Positions 24,959-33,262 of a DNA stretch of 64,000 nt are shown here, piece after piece (the stretch's first letter is position 1; every line of letters begins with the position of its first letter). The DNA is from Bacillus_AB infantis_C. GTDB lineage: Bacteria > Bacillota > Bacilli > Bacillales > Cytobacillaceae. The stretch lies in the NCBI RefSeq assembly GCF_050107595.1, contig NZ_JBNILH010000007.1, positions 248,001-312,000 on the forward strand, in the 5' to 3' direction. A model generated the notes under the pieces. That model did not search any database. It was not told where the DNA came from and saw nothing but the letters and a program-made list of their open reading frames with translations. Position numbers and translations under genes: made by a program.

Positions 24959-26832
24959 TACTTCACTTGAGCTGCTGGCTTTTTGAAGATTCCCAAAAGG
25001 ACGGCAGATACAACCGAGCCAATCAGGATGGCCAAAAGGTATAGCAGCGCATTTCCTTCTACAAGGAAGGAAACAAACACTCCGCCGTGAGGTGCACGGA
25101 GGCCGATATTGAACAGCATGGACAATGCGCCGGTTGTGGCAGCACCCACCATGATCGACGGAATGACCCTGATCGGATCTGCTGCCGCAAATGGGATCGC
25201 CCCTTCCGTGATGAAAGATAAGCCCATGATATAGTTGACAGTTCCTGCATCTCTTTCCTGTTTCGTGAATTTATTCTTAAAGAAAGTAGTTGCCAGAGCA
25301 ATGGCAAGCGGCGGAACCATACCAGCGGCCATGATGGCCGCCATCGGCTCATACACGCCGTTTGCAAGAAGGCCTGTTCCGAATACATATGCTGACTTGT
25401 TTACAGGGCCTCCCATATCAAAGGCCATCATAAGGCCCAATACAATTCCAAGCATTACAGCGTTCGCAGTGCCGAGTCCGGCAAGCCAGTCTGTGATCGC
25501 ATTGTTCAGAGCACCGACAGGTTCATTTACAGCATACAGCATGGCAAGACCGGTCAGTAATATTCCAAGGAGCGGATAAAGCAGAATCGTCTTGATTCCT
25601 TCTAGAGCTGCTGGAAGCCCGGACAATAGCTTTTTAAGCAGTACGACGATATAACCGGCAAGGAATCCGGCGATCAAGCCGCCGAGGAATCCGGCCCCGC
25701 CGCTCGCTGCCATGAAACCTCCGACCATACCAGGTGCAAAGCCCGGACGGTCTGCGATGCTCATTGCAATGAAGCCGGCAAGCACAGGAACCAGCAGGCC
25801 AAAGGCATTGCCGCCGCCGATTGTCATAAGTGCCGCTGCAAATTCATTGTAGGAAGGATCGTTCGGATCTGCAGAGTTATAGCCGAACATAAAGGAAATC
25901 GCAATCAGGATTCCCCCGCCGACCACAAACGGAAGCATATTGGAAACACCATTCATCAGATGCTTGTAAATGCCGCCCATTTTCTCTTTGCTGCCGTCGC
26001 CTTCAGATGCAGCCTGGCCTGAACCCTGGTAAACCGGCGCATCCTTCTTGACAGCCCTGTCAAGAAGCTCCTTCGGCTTGCGGATGCCGTCCGCTACGGC
26101 AGTCTGGATGACATGCTTCCCTCTGAAGCGTTCCATTTCCACTTTTGTGTCTGCCGCCACAATAACAGCAGCTGCATTTTCAATTTCTTCCCTGGTCAGG
26201 ACATTCTTCGCCCCGCCGGAACCATTGGTCTCTACCTTTATATCGATGCCCAGTTCAGCCGCTTTCGCTTTCAGGGAGTCTGCGGCCATGTAGGTATGCG
26301 CAATACCTGTGGGACAGGCTGTAACAGCGACGATGAAATCTTTTTTATTTTCCATACTCTGCTCTTCTTCTTCACCTTCATCATCATGGGCATTGATGAT
26401 ATTCAAAACGGTTTCCGCAGAATCCGCTTCCATAAGCTCCGTGCGCACTTCTTCTCTCATAAGGATGGAAGAAAGGCGGGAAAGTGCCTCAAGGTGGGTA
26501 TTGTTCGCACCTTCTGGGGCAGCAATCATGAAGAATAGATGTGACGGCTGTCCGTCCAACGATTCATAATCCACCCCTTCCGCCGATTTGCCGAATGCAA
26601 TTGCAGCATTGGCAACAGCCGCGGTTTTAGCATGGGGAATGGCGATCCCGTCCCCGATCCCGGTCGTGCTCTGTTCTTCTCTTTTAAGAATGGCATCTTT
26701 GAAAGCGGAAACATCATTAAGCTTTCCAGCTTTATCAAGTGTCTCTGCCAGCTGGTCGATCGCCCCGCGCTTATCCCTGCCATTAATAGAGAGCAGGATT
26801 GTTTCTTTTGTCAATAGCTCTGTAATTTTCAT
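24958..26832 (-). CDS. fruA: PTS fructose transporter subunit IIABC
   Basis: 624 residues that import fructose as fructose 1-phosphate. Domain order: EIIA (about 1-150, phospho-His in IAIPHAKTAAV), EIIB (about 165-260, phospho-Cys in VAVTACPTGIAHTY), and the membrane EIIC domain (about 285-620) with the FDMGGPVNKSAY and GLSFITEGAIPFAAADP motifs. An acidic linker (DDEGEEEEQS) joins EIIA and EIIB. It is the last gene of fruRKA, 13 bases after fruK. Phosphate comes from HPr. Confidence 0.96.
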   Translation of the reverse strand: MKITELLTKETILLSINGRDKRGAIDQLAETLDKAGKLNDVSAFKDAILKREEQSTTGIGDGIAIPHAKTAAVANAAIAFGKSAEGVDYESLDGQPSHLFFMIAAPEGANNTHLEALSRLSSILMREEVRTELMEADSAETVLNIINAHDDEGEEEEQSMENKKDFIVAVTACPTGIAHTYMAADSLKAKAAELGIDIKVETNGSGGAKNVLTREEIENAAAVIVAADTKVEMERFRGKHVIQTAVADGIRKPKELLDRAVKKDAPVYQGSGQAASEGDGSKEKMGGIYKHLMNGVSNMLPFVVGGGILIAISFMFGYNSADPNDPSYNEFAAALMTIGGGNAFGLLVPVLAGFIAMSIADRPGFAPGMVGGFMAASGGAGFLGGLIAGFLAGYIVVLLKKLLSGLPAALEGIKTILLYPLLGILLTGLAMLYAVNEPVGALNNAITDWLAGLGTANAVMLGIVLGLMMAFDMGGPVNKSAYVFGTGLLANGVYEPMAAIMAAGMVPPLAIALATTFFKNKFTKQERDAGTVNYIMGLSFITEGAIPFAAADPIRVIPSIMVGAATTGALSMLFNIGLRAPHGGVFVSFLVEGNALLYLLAILIGSVVSAVLLGIFKKPAAQVK

Positions 26833-26845
26833 AAAGCTCTCTCCT

Positions 26846-27757
26846 TTAAATTGTTCTTACCGCTACCTGGGGCAGCAGTTCTTCTATTTTTTCAATAGTG
26901 CATAGGCCGATTGAAAAGGCTGTAGCACTTCCGGAAGCTACACTGTATTTAAAGGCAGCTTCATAGCTGCCGCTCCGGCTGAATTCGGCCAGGAATCCGG
27001 CAACCATAGAGTCGCCTGCTCCCACTGAGCTTTTTAAGGTGCCCTTTGGAACAGTCGCAGCGATGGCCACATCTTCATTCACGAATACAGCACCTTCCCC
27101 TGCAAGTGAAATAATGACGTTTTGCGCACCCATTTCAACAAGCTTCCTGGCGTATGGAAGCACTTCTTCGCACGTATGGATTTCTGTGCCGAATAATTCG
27201 CCAAGTTCATGGTGATTGGGTTTGATCAGAAAAGGACGGTATGGAAGAACCTTTTTAAGCAGCTCGCCCTCTGCATCAGCAGCAAATCCTGCTCCTGCTT
27301 CATGGCACATTTTTGCGAATGCTTCATAGGTATTGTCCGGCATTGTGGAAGGGATGCTTCCAGCAAGCACCAGCATGTCTCCCTGTCCCAGGCGGCTGAT
27401 CTCAGAAGTCAATGCATCCAGGTCTTCTGCGCTGATTTCAGGCCCCCGGGCATTGATTTCAGTTTCCTGACCGCTTTTCAATTTGATATTGATTCTTGTG
27501 TCATCCTTTACCTGTACAAAACGGGTTTTAATATTCTCTTCCTGGAGTGAGTCTGTGATATAGCTGCCGGTAAACCCGCCGGCAAACCCGATTGCTTCGC
27601 TGTCGACTCCCATCCTTTTCAGGACCCGGGAAACATTAATGCCTTTTCCTCCAGGAAATTTAGATTCAGTTTTTGTCCTGTTCAAACCGCCTAGCTCGAT
27701 ATTATCGAGCTCGACAATATAATCAACAGAAGGATTTAGTGTCAATGTATAAATCAT
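26846..27757 (-). CDS. fruK: 1-phosphofructokinase
   Basis: 303-residue PfkB-family kinase making fructose 1,6-bisphosphate from the PTS product. PfkB signatures are GGKGINVSRVLKRMG near residue 37 and GAGDSMVAGF near residue 248, whose Asp is the catalytic base. It overlaps fruR by four bases and precedes fruA, giving the classic operon order. Confidence 0.96.
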   Translation of the reverse strand: MIYTLTLNPSVDYIVELDNIELGGLNRTKTESKFPGGKGINVSRVLKRMGVDSEAIGFAGGFTGSYITDSLQEENIKTRFVQVKDDTRINIKLKSGQETEINARGPEISAEDLDALTSEISRLGQGDMLVLAGSIPSTMPDNTYEAFAKMCHEAGAGFAADAEGELLKKVLPYRPFLIKPNHHELGELFGTEIHTCEEVLPYARKLVEMGAQNVIISLAGEGAVFVNEDVAIAATVPKGTLKSSVGAGDSMVAGFLAEFSRSGSYEAAFKYSVASGSATAFSIGLCTIEKIEELLPQVAVRTI

Positions 27758-28506
27758 GCTGTCACAACCTTAATATTTGTTTTACTGATATATTGTTCCC
27801 TGCTGTCTGCATCAAGTTCATTTGTAATGATGGAGGCTTCATGAAGCTCGGCAATTTTTGCGAAAGCGATTTCAGAAAACTTCGAACTATCTGATAGCAC
27901 ATACGCTTCCCTGGACAGTGAAATAGCTGTTTGCTTAATCATCGCTTCCTCCTGGTCCGGTGTGGTATAGCCGAACTGAGGATGGATTCCATTAACACCC
28001 ATAAAGCATTTATCAAATCTGTATTGGCCAAGGCTGGCTAAGGCTCCCCTTCCTATGATGGCGTTTGTTTGCGGCTTGGCATAGCCGCCCACCAGGAAGG
28101 TCTTAATCCCTCTTTCCATAAGGCTTTGAATATGCATAAGGCCATTTGTCACGACAACAATGTCTTTCAGAGGCAGAAAGGGAATCATCCCCTGAACGGT
28201 TGAACCTGCATCCAGATAGATGCAGTCTCCTTCTTCTACAAGGCCTGCAGCATACCTGGCAATATCCTTTTTCTCATGACGGTTTATGGAGGTTTTCTCA
28301 ACCATGCTCGGCTCTTGAAGCTTCCCCTGCAGCCTGGCAGCACCCCCGTGCACCCTTTTCAAGAATTTATCATTTTCAAGCTGGGACAAATCCCGTCTGA
28401 TAGTTGATTCAGAGGAATCTGTCATTTCAACGAGTTCCTGTATTTTAACTGTATTCTTTTCTTTCAGCATCTGCAGGATAAGCTGATGTCTCTCTGGTGT
28501 CAGCAA
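27754..28506 (-). CDS. fruR: DeoR-family transcriptional repressor of the fru operon
   Basis: 250 residues. An N-terminal DeoR helix-turn-helix (about 3-57) contains VKIQELVEMTDSSESTIRR and ends DKFLKRVHGGA; the C-terminal sugar-phosphate sensor domain has YLDAGSTVQGM and KCFMGVNGI. It is expected to sense fructose 1-phosphate. The TTG at 28506 lies six bases after GGGAGGTG and starts MLTPERHQLI as in relatives; the longer frame from 28599 runs over the promoter. First gene of the operon. Confidence 0.93.
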   Translation of the reverse strand: MLTPERHQLILQMLKEKNTVKIQELVEMTDSSESTIRRDLSQLENDKFLKRVHGGAARLQGKLQEPSMVEKTSINRHEKKDIARYAAGLVEEGDCIYLDAGSTVQGMIPFLPLKDIVVVTNGLMHIQSLMERGIKTFLVGGYAKPQTNAIIGRGALASLGQYRFDKCFMGVNGIHPQFGYTTPDQEEAMIKQTAISLSREAYVLSDSSKFSEIAFAKIAELHEASIITNELDADSREQYISKTNIKVVTA

Positions 28507-28577
28507 TAACGGCACCTCCCGGCTATTTACAGCTTCTTGGCTTTTGCTTATAAGATTTTGATTTATTATGTAAGCCA

Positions 28578-28606
28578 ATTGTAATGGAATCGATTTCAAA
28601 AATCAA
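28578..28606 (-). promoter_or_regulatory. fru operon promoter
   Basis: Minus strand TTGATT (28606-28601), 17-base spacer, TACAAT (28583-28578). It lies about 72 bases before the fruR start and is where FruR would act; no operator is obvious. Confidence 0.7.
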
Positions 28607-28727
28607 TCATTTTCTATCATTAACAACCATAAAGATTCAAATTTTGAACGGTATTGACTGTTTTTACAAAATTCATATTTCATTACATAATACTAATATT
28701 TTGTTTGAGCTCAAAAGGAGAGCTATA

Positions 28728-29111
28728 ATGAAGAAGCAAAAATATATAAATGTGTTGGAGAGTGTTTCAGTGAAAAATATTGGCGGTTTTTATCTAGAAC
28801 TGATTAAAGTAATCATTATTGCTGTTGTCGCGTTTGCCCTTTTTGGGTCTTTCCATGAAAAGATCCTTGAACTTGCGGTCCCGGCAGGTGAAGATATAAC
28901 AACCAAAGCGTTCGGGGTGCCATTTTATATTCAGTCTGCTGCTTTATTCATGCTTCTTTTCCTTCTATATAAGACAAAGCTGCAGAGGTACAGCTGGTAT
29001 AAAAAGTGGAAAAACAGCGGAGTGCTTTCGACAAATACAGCACGGATTCTGCTTATTGCAGGGAGTTCCATGCTCCTCCTTCCATATTTTTATTATTTTA
29101 TCGCTTTATGA
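28728..29111 (+). CDS. Small membrane protein of unknown function
   Basis: 127 residues with three hydrophobic segments: ELIKVIIIAVVAFALF (about 22-38), QSAALFMLLFLLY (about 72-84) and ARILLIAGSSMLLLPYFYYF near the end, separated by short basic loops. ATG at 28728 follows AAGGAGAGCTATA; the longer frame from 28584 crosses the fru promoter. I do not recognise the family. It is divergent from fruR, and a promoter for the next unit starts immediately after its stop codon. Confidence 0.7.
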   Translation: MKKQKYINVLESVSVKNIGGFYLELIKVIIIAVVAFALFGSFHEKILELAVPAGEDITTKAFGVPFYIQSAALFMLLFLLYKTKLQRYSWYKKWKNSGVLSTNTARILLIAGSSMLLLPYFYYFIAL

Positions 29112-29140
29112 TTGCTGTCGGAATTCAACTATGCTACAAT
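29112..29140 (+). promoter_or_regulatory. Promoter of a short transcript
   Basis: TTGCTG (29112-29117), 17-base spacer, TACAAT (29135-29140). The predicted start near 29147 is followed by a strong terminator only about 115 bases later. Confidence 0.65.
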
Positions 29141-29146
29141 CAGGGT

Positions 29147-29263
29147 ACAACATATGGATAACACACCACGAACCAGCACTACATATTGTTGTCCTTGTGA
29201 ATGAATTTGTTTGTGGTCTCTTTTTCCTTTTTCGCTTCTGAAACTCGGGAAGCGATTTTTTTT
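29147..29263 (+). ncRNA. Candidate small RNA or leader with a Cys-rich mini-frame
   Basis: Bounded by the promoter above and a terminator TCGCTTC...GAAGCGA followed by eight T (29232-29263). Inside, ATG at 29154 is eight bases after AGGG and encodes a 16-residue peptide ending YCCPCE, a dense Cys cluster. The 3' half holds pyrimidine-rich single-stranded sequence (GGTCTCTTTTTCCTTTTT) typical of base-pairing small RNAs. It could be a regulatory RNA, a peptide-coding RNA or a Cys-sensing leader. I cannot assign it to a named family. Confidence 0.5.
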
Positions 29264-29339
29264 GCAGAGAGTCTGTGAATTTTAGCGAATAATCGTTCAG
29301 GCTGCCGATTTTTGGCGCCTGCCTTTAATTGAATAAGAA

Positions 29340-29532
29340 TCCGCAAGTGATGGTGCCCTCTAAGGGCTTAATAGGGAATCCGGTTCAATGCCGGAGCTGT
29401 CCCCGCAACTGTAAGTGTGTACGAAATAAGCATCCACTTTATATGAACGCTGAAAAGGCGCATATATGGGAAGGGCTTAAAGTAGGATGAAGCACGAGCC
29501 AGGAGACCTGCCATGCTTGTACGAGTTTCGGT
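29340..29532 (+). promoter_or_regulatory. Cobalamin (adenosylcobalamin) riboswitch
   Basis: Canonical elements in order: TGGTGCC, AGGGCTTAATAGGGAATCC, GGTTCAATGCCGGAGCTGTC, CCCGCAACTGTAA, and the B12 box GAGCCAGGAGACCTGCC near 29497-29513. It lies upstream of class I ribonucleotide reductase. Downstream is a long AAACGATGG/CCATCGTTT hairpin (29554-29597) and then an intrinsic terminator, the likely expression platform. Confidence 0.96.
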
Positions 29533-29598
29533 TCTTCGGGGATTGGGAAGATGAAACGATGGTATAAGTCGTTTTCTTTTCCTTTATGCCATCGTTTG

Positions 29599-29628
29599 AT
29601 CCGCCCAATATATGGGCGGATTTTTTTA
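29599..29628 (+). terminator. Riboswitch-controlled terminator
   Basis: ATCCGCCC/GGGCGGAT stem around AATATAT followed by seven T. Its position after the cobalamin aptamer suggests premature termination when the ligand is bound. Confidence 0.88.
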
Positions 29629-29682
29629 TTGTCAAGGAATTTATAAATGGTAAGACTTGTGGATATTCAATTCATGATCCAC

Positions 29683-29800
29683 GTCCAGCAGCAGCGCCTC
29701 TCCCCTTGAGGTCACAAGGCAAACCTCCCAAAAAGGGAAAGAACCCCTTTCCGGGAGGTCCCCTTATGCTTGTCGGGGGGATCAATGCGCTTTTGTTTTT
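29683..29800. repeat. Intergenic repeat, copy 2
   Basis: Starts GTCCAGCAGCAGCGCCT and ends CCTTATGCTTGTCGG...GCGCTTTT, matching the ends of the 8520-8640 element, while the central hairpin is unrelated (ACCTCCC...GGGAGGT). It sits in the reductase leader between the riboswitch terminator and the ribosome site, so it is transcribed with the operon. Confidence 0.7.
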
Positions 29801-29833
29801 GGCAAAATACTGAACAACCCAGGAGGTATGACT

Positions 29834-32065
29834 ATGAATATTTCTTCGGCAAAACCGCTGCCATTGGCATCCATTGATTCAGATTTCCCGCATTTGGACT
29901 TTCAGCCGCTCTATAAAAGGGAGATTCAGCTTCAGGAGAATCACACTCCAGGCAATGTTGAGCTTCTAAACCAGCTGATTCTTGATTCCCTTTCTATGAT
30001 TAGCGAAGCGGAGCCTGACTGGACATACGTGGCTGCCCGCCTTTATTTATCCAGCCTTTATGAAGAGGCTGCCAAGAATCGGCGCAATGCCGCCGGAGGA
30101 CAGTATGGCCCGCTTTTCGGTCTCATCACCGATTTAACCGATGCTGGCGTCTACTCTCCAGTACTGCTGGAATCCTATACAAAAGAAGAAATTGATGAAA
30201 TTGGATCTTATATCGATCCGGAAAAGGACAGGCTGTTTACATATATAGCAGTGAAAATGCTGGCTGACCGCTATTTGAGCAGGGATAAGAAAAAGAGGCT
30301 TTTTGAGCTGCCGCAGGAAAGATTCATTATTATCAGCATGGCATTGAATCGTACAGAGCCAAAAGAACGCAGATTGTCCCTTATTAAGGAATCCTACTGG
30401 GCTTTGAGCAATCTTTATATGACAGCAGCAACCCCTACCCTATCCAATGCCGGGAAAAATTGGGGCCAGCTTTCAAGCTGCTTTATTGATACTGTGGATG
30501 ACAGTCTCCAGGGCATTTATGACAGCAATACAGATATCGCCAATCTTTCCAAAAACGGCGGCGGCATCGGGGTCTATTTGGGGAAAATCAGAAGCCGGGG
30601 CAGTGATATTAAAGGATTTAAAGGGGCTTCATCAGGAGTTCTTCCATGGATGAAGCAGCTCAATAACACAGCTGTCAGCGTCGATCAGCTCGGCCAGCGC
30701 AAAGGGGCAGTCAGCGTCTACCTCGACGTCTGGCATAAAGATATCTTTTCCTTCCTGGACAGCAAATTGAATAACGGTGATGAACGCTACCGCACCCATG
30801 ATTTATTCACCGGAATCTGCCTGCCGGATCTGTTCATGGAAACGGTGGAAGCCCGCGGGGACTGGCATCTGTTCGATCCCCATGAGGTACGCAGTGTTAT
30901 GGGCTTCTCTCTTGAAGATTTTTATGATGAAAAGCCAGGTGCAGGTTCATTTCGTACTAGGTATGAAGAATGCGTCTCAAACCCTGAGCTATCGAAGCAG
31001 AAAGTGCCGGCGATCGATATTATGAAAAGAATTATGATCAGCCAGCTGGAAACCGGCACACCTTTTATGTTTTATCGTGATGAAGTAAACAGGAAAAATC
31101 CCAACCGACATTTGGGGATGATATATTGCACTAATTTATGTACTGAAATTGTGCAGAATCAAAGCGCAACGATAACAAAAAGCCAGCATGAGGAAGATGG
31201 CCGCATCATCATAGAGAAAATCCCCGGCGACTTTGTTGTCTGCAATCTTTCATCTATCAATCTGGCAAGGGCAGCAGAAGATCATGTATTGGAAAGATTG
31301 ATCCCCATTCAGGTCAGGATGCTCGATAATGTGATTGACTTGAATACCATTCCCGTGCTGCAGGGAGTGGCGACGAACCGGAAATACAGGGCAATCGGGC
31401 TTGGCACCTTTGGCTGGCACCATCTGCTCGCCTTGAAAAAACTGCGCTGGGAAAACGATGAAGCCGTCAGGCTGGCAGATGAACTGTATGAAAAAATCGC
31501 CTTCCTGACGATTAAAGCAAGCATGAATCTGGCGATTGAAAAAGGATCCTACCCGGGGTTCGAAGGCTCTGACTGGCATTCCGGGCAATACTTTACATCC
31601 CGGGGATACAGCAGTTTGAATTCGGTGCATGATTGGGATTCATTGATGCAGGCTGTCAGGAAAAACGGAATCAGAAATGGATACCTGATGGCTGTAGCAC
31701 CAAATGCATCAACAGCCATCATTGCAGGAAGCAGCCCGAGCATTGATCCGATATTCAGGAAATTCTACTCTGAGGAAAAGAAAGATTATAAGATACCGGT
31801 AACGGCACCTGACCTGAATGAGCATACAACCTGGTATTACAAATCGGCTTACGTAATCGACCAGCATTGGAGCATTCTTCAGAATAGCAAAAGACAGAAA
31901 CACATCGATCAGGCAATCTCTTTTAATTTATATGTGCAGAACAATATTAAAGCAAAGGAACTTCTGGATTTGCATCTGTCTGCCTGGAAAAACGGACTGA
32001 AAACAACGTATTATGTCCGCTCTACTTCGTCTGACTTTGAAGACTGCGATTCCTGCTCAAGCTAA
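29834..32065 (+). CDS. Ribonucleoside-diphosphate reductase class I, alpha subunit
   Basis: 743 residues; reduces ribonucleotides to deoxyribonucleotides. Active-site pieces are present: redox Cys in QLSSCFIDT and FVVCNLSSINL, the thiyl-radical loop TNLCTEIVQNQ (Asn, Cys, Glu), the radical-transfer tyrosines in TTYYVRS and the C-terminal shuttle cysteines in CDSCSS. A canonical ATP-cone is not apparent at the N-terminus, so activity control by dATP may be absent. ATG at 29834 is seven bases after AGGAGG. It lies under the cobalamin riboswitch and upstream of the beta gene. No nrdI or nrdH is linked. Confidence 0.95.
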   Translation: MNISSAKPLPLASIDSDFPHLDFQPLYKREIQLQENHTPGNVELLNQLILDSLSMISEAEPDWTYVAARLYLSSLYEEAAKNRRNAAGGQYGPLFGLITDLTDAGVYSPVLLESYTKEEIDEIGSYIDPEKDRLFTYIAVKMLADRYLSRDKKKRLFELPQERFIIISMALNRTEPKERRLSLIKESYWALSNLYMTAATPTLSNAGKNWGQLSSCFIDTVDDSLQGIYDSNTDIANLSKNGGGIGVYLGKIRSRGSDIKGFKGASSGVLPWMKQLNNTAVSVDQLGQRKGAVSVYLDVWHKDIFSFLDSKLNNGDERYRTHDLFTGICLPDLFMETVEARGDWHLFDPHEVRSVMGFSLEDFYDEKPGAGSFRTRYEECVSNPELSKQKVPAIDIMKRIMISQLETGTPFMFYRDEVNRKNPNRHLGMIYCTNLCTEIVQNQSATITKSQHEEDGRIIIEKIPGDFVVCNLSSINLARAAEDHVLERLIPIQVRMLDNVIDLNTIPVLQGVATNRKYRAIGLGTFGWHHLLALKKLRWENDEAVRLADELYEKIAFLTIKASMNLAIEKGSYPGFEGSDWHSGQYFTSRGYSSLNSVHDWDSLMQAVRKNGIRNGYLMAVAPNASTAIIAGSSPSIDPIFRKFYSEEKKDYKIPVTAPDLNEHTTWYYKSAYVIDQHWSILQNSKRQKHIDQAISFNLYVQNNIKAKELLDLHLSAWKNGLKTTYYVRSTSSDFEDCDSCSS

Positions 32066-32082
32066 CGAAAAGGAGTGATTCT

Positions 32083-33126
32083 ATGACAATCCCTGTCAAT
32101 AAAAGAGTAATCATGAACCAAACAGCACCAAACCGTTCTACTGGAATTATCAACGGAGAGTGTTCCAATATCCTGAACTGGGATGATGTCAGATTTCAAT
32201 GGGCATTTCCTAAATATAAGCGGATGCTCGCCAATTTCTGGACCCCTTTTGAAATTAATATGTCACAGGACATCAAACAGTTTCCTGATTTATCAGAAGA
32301 AGAAAAGGAGGCTTTCTTAAAAATTATCGGCCTCCTGGCCCTTCTTGACAGCATTCAGACTGATTATGCCGGTAAGGTCGCTGATTATCTGACAGATTCC
32401 AGTCTCTCTGCATTGATGATCATCCTTGCCCAGCAGGAAGTGATTCATAACCATTCTTATTCTTATGTGCTCTCAAGCATTGTTGATAAAAAGCAGCAGG
32501 ATGAGGTATTTGAATTCTGGCGGACCGAGCCTGCTCTTATAAAGCGGAATGAATTCGTGGCTTCAGGCTACAGAAATTTTGCAGAGTCGCCTACTGTCGA
32601 CAGCCTTCTTAAGTCAATCATATTCGACGTTGTTTTAGAGGGCCTGTTCTTCTATTCCGGCTTCGCCTTTTTCTATCATCTGGCACGAAACCAGAAAATG
32701 GTCGCTACCAGCACGATGATCAATTATATAAATAGAGATGAACAGCTGCATGTGGACCTTTTCGTGAAAATTTTCCGTGAAATCCTTGATGAATATCCTG
32801 AACATAATACCAAAGAGCTGGCGGAATTCGCAGAATCAACTTTCAGGGAAGCGGCCTATCTTGAAATTGAGTGGGCCCGTTCCATCATTGGGGATAAAAT
32901 AAGCGGCATCCTGATCGGGGATGTGGAAGAATATATAAGATTCTATGCCAATGTCCGTTCCAACCAGCTGGGCTTTAATCGCCCTTTTGAGGAATCAAGG
33001 ACGAATCCGCTCCGCTGGATCAAGGCCTATGAAGAAGTCGATCTCGGGAAATCGGACTTTTTTGAACAAAAGCCGAGGCAGTATGTGAAGGTGAATACGG
33101 TGGATAATGGGTTTGACGATCTATAA
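32083..33126 (+). CDS. Ribonucleoside-diphosphate reductase class I, beta subunit
   Basis: 347-residue radical-carrying subunit. The dimetal ligands are visible: Asp in ALLDSIQTDYAG, Glu and His in QQEVIHNHSY, Glu in VVLEGLFFY and Glu/His in DEQLHVDLF. Tyr four residues after the first His (HNHSY) occupies the radical position, so this is a tyrosyl-radical class I enzyme rather than class Ic. Absence of nrdI nearby leans towards a diiron Ia-like enzyme. It follows the alpha gene by 17 bases with AAAAGGAG before ATG. Confidence 0.95.
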   Translation: MTIPVNKRVIMNQTAPNRSTGIINGECSNILNWDDVRFQWAFPKYKRMLANFWTPFEINMSQDIKQFPDLSEEEKEAFLKIIGLLALLDSIQTDYAGKVADYLTDSSLSALMIILAQQEVIHNHSYSYVLSSIVDKKQQDEVFEFWRTEPALIKRNEFVASGYRNFAESPTVDSLLKSIIFDVVLEGLFFYSGFAFFYHLARNQKMVATSTMINYINRDEQLHVDLFVKIFREILDEYPEHNTKELAEFAESTFREAAYLEIEWARSIIGDKISGILIGDVEEYIRFYANVRSNQLGFNRPFEESRTNPLRWIKAYEEVDLGKSDFFEQKPRQYVKVNTVDNGFDDL

Positions 33127-33130
33127 ATGA

Positions 33131-33178
33131 TTCAGTAAGAAGCACCCCTGTTTGCCTGCAGGGGTGCTTCTTACTGAA
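33131..33178. terminator. Terminator with 20-bp perfect inverted repeat
   Basis: TTCAGTAAGAAGCACCCCTG at 33131-33150 is repeated exactly inverted at 33159-33178 around an eight-base loop. It separates the reductase operon from the converging response-regulator gene. There is no separate T run beyond the stem, so it may rely on the CTTCTT part of the arm. Confidence 0.75.
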
Positions 33179-33262
33179 GATAATACAGAAATCCGGACGA
33201 AGACGCTATATGAAAATACAAAGCTGCAGAATTGGCATTTAGCAGCCCGGCAGGATTATCGC

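Noticed and set aside
28584..28727. N-terminal extension of the small membrane protein
   Set aside because: It overlaps the fru promoter on the other strand, and a clear AAGGAGAG precedes ATG 28728.
29586..29813. 75-codon frame in the reductase leader
   Set aside because: It runs through the riboswitch terminator and the intergenic repeat, so it cannot be a normal gene.
33131..33178. 20-bp perfect inverted repeat as an insertion-element end
   Set aside because: The arms face each other across eight bases between convergent genes, as in a terminator; no transposase is present.
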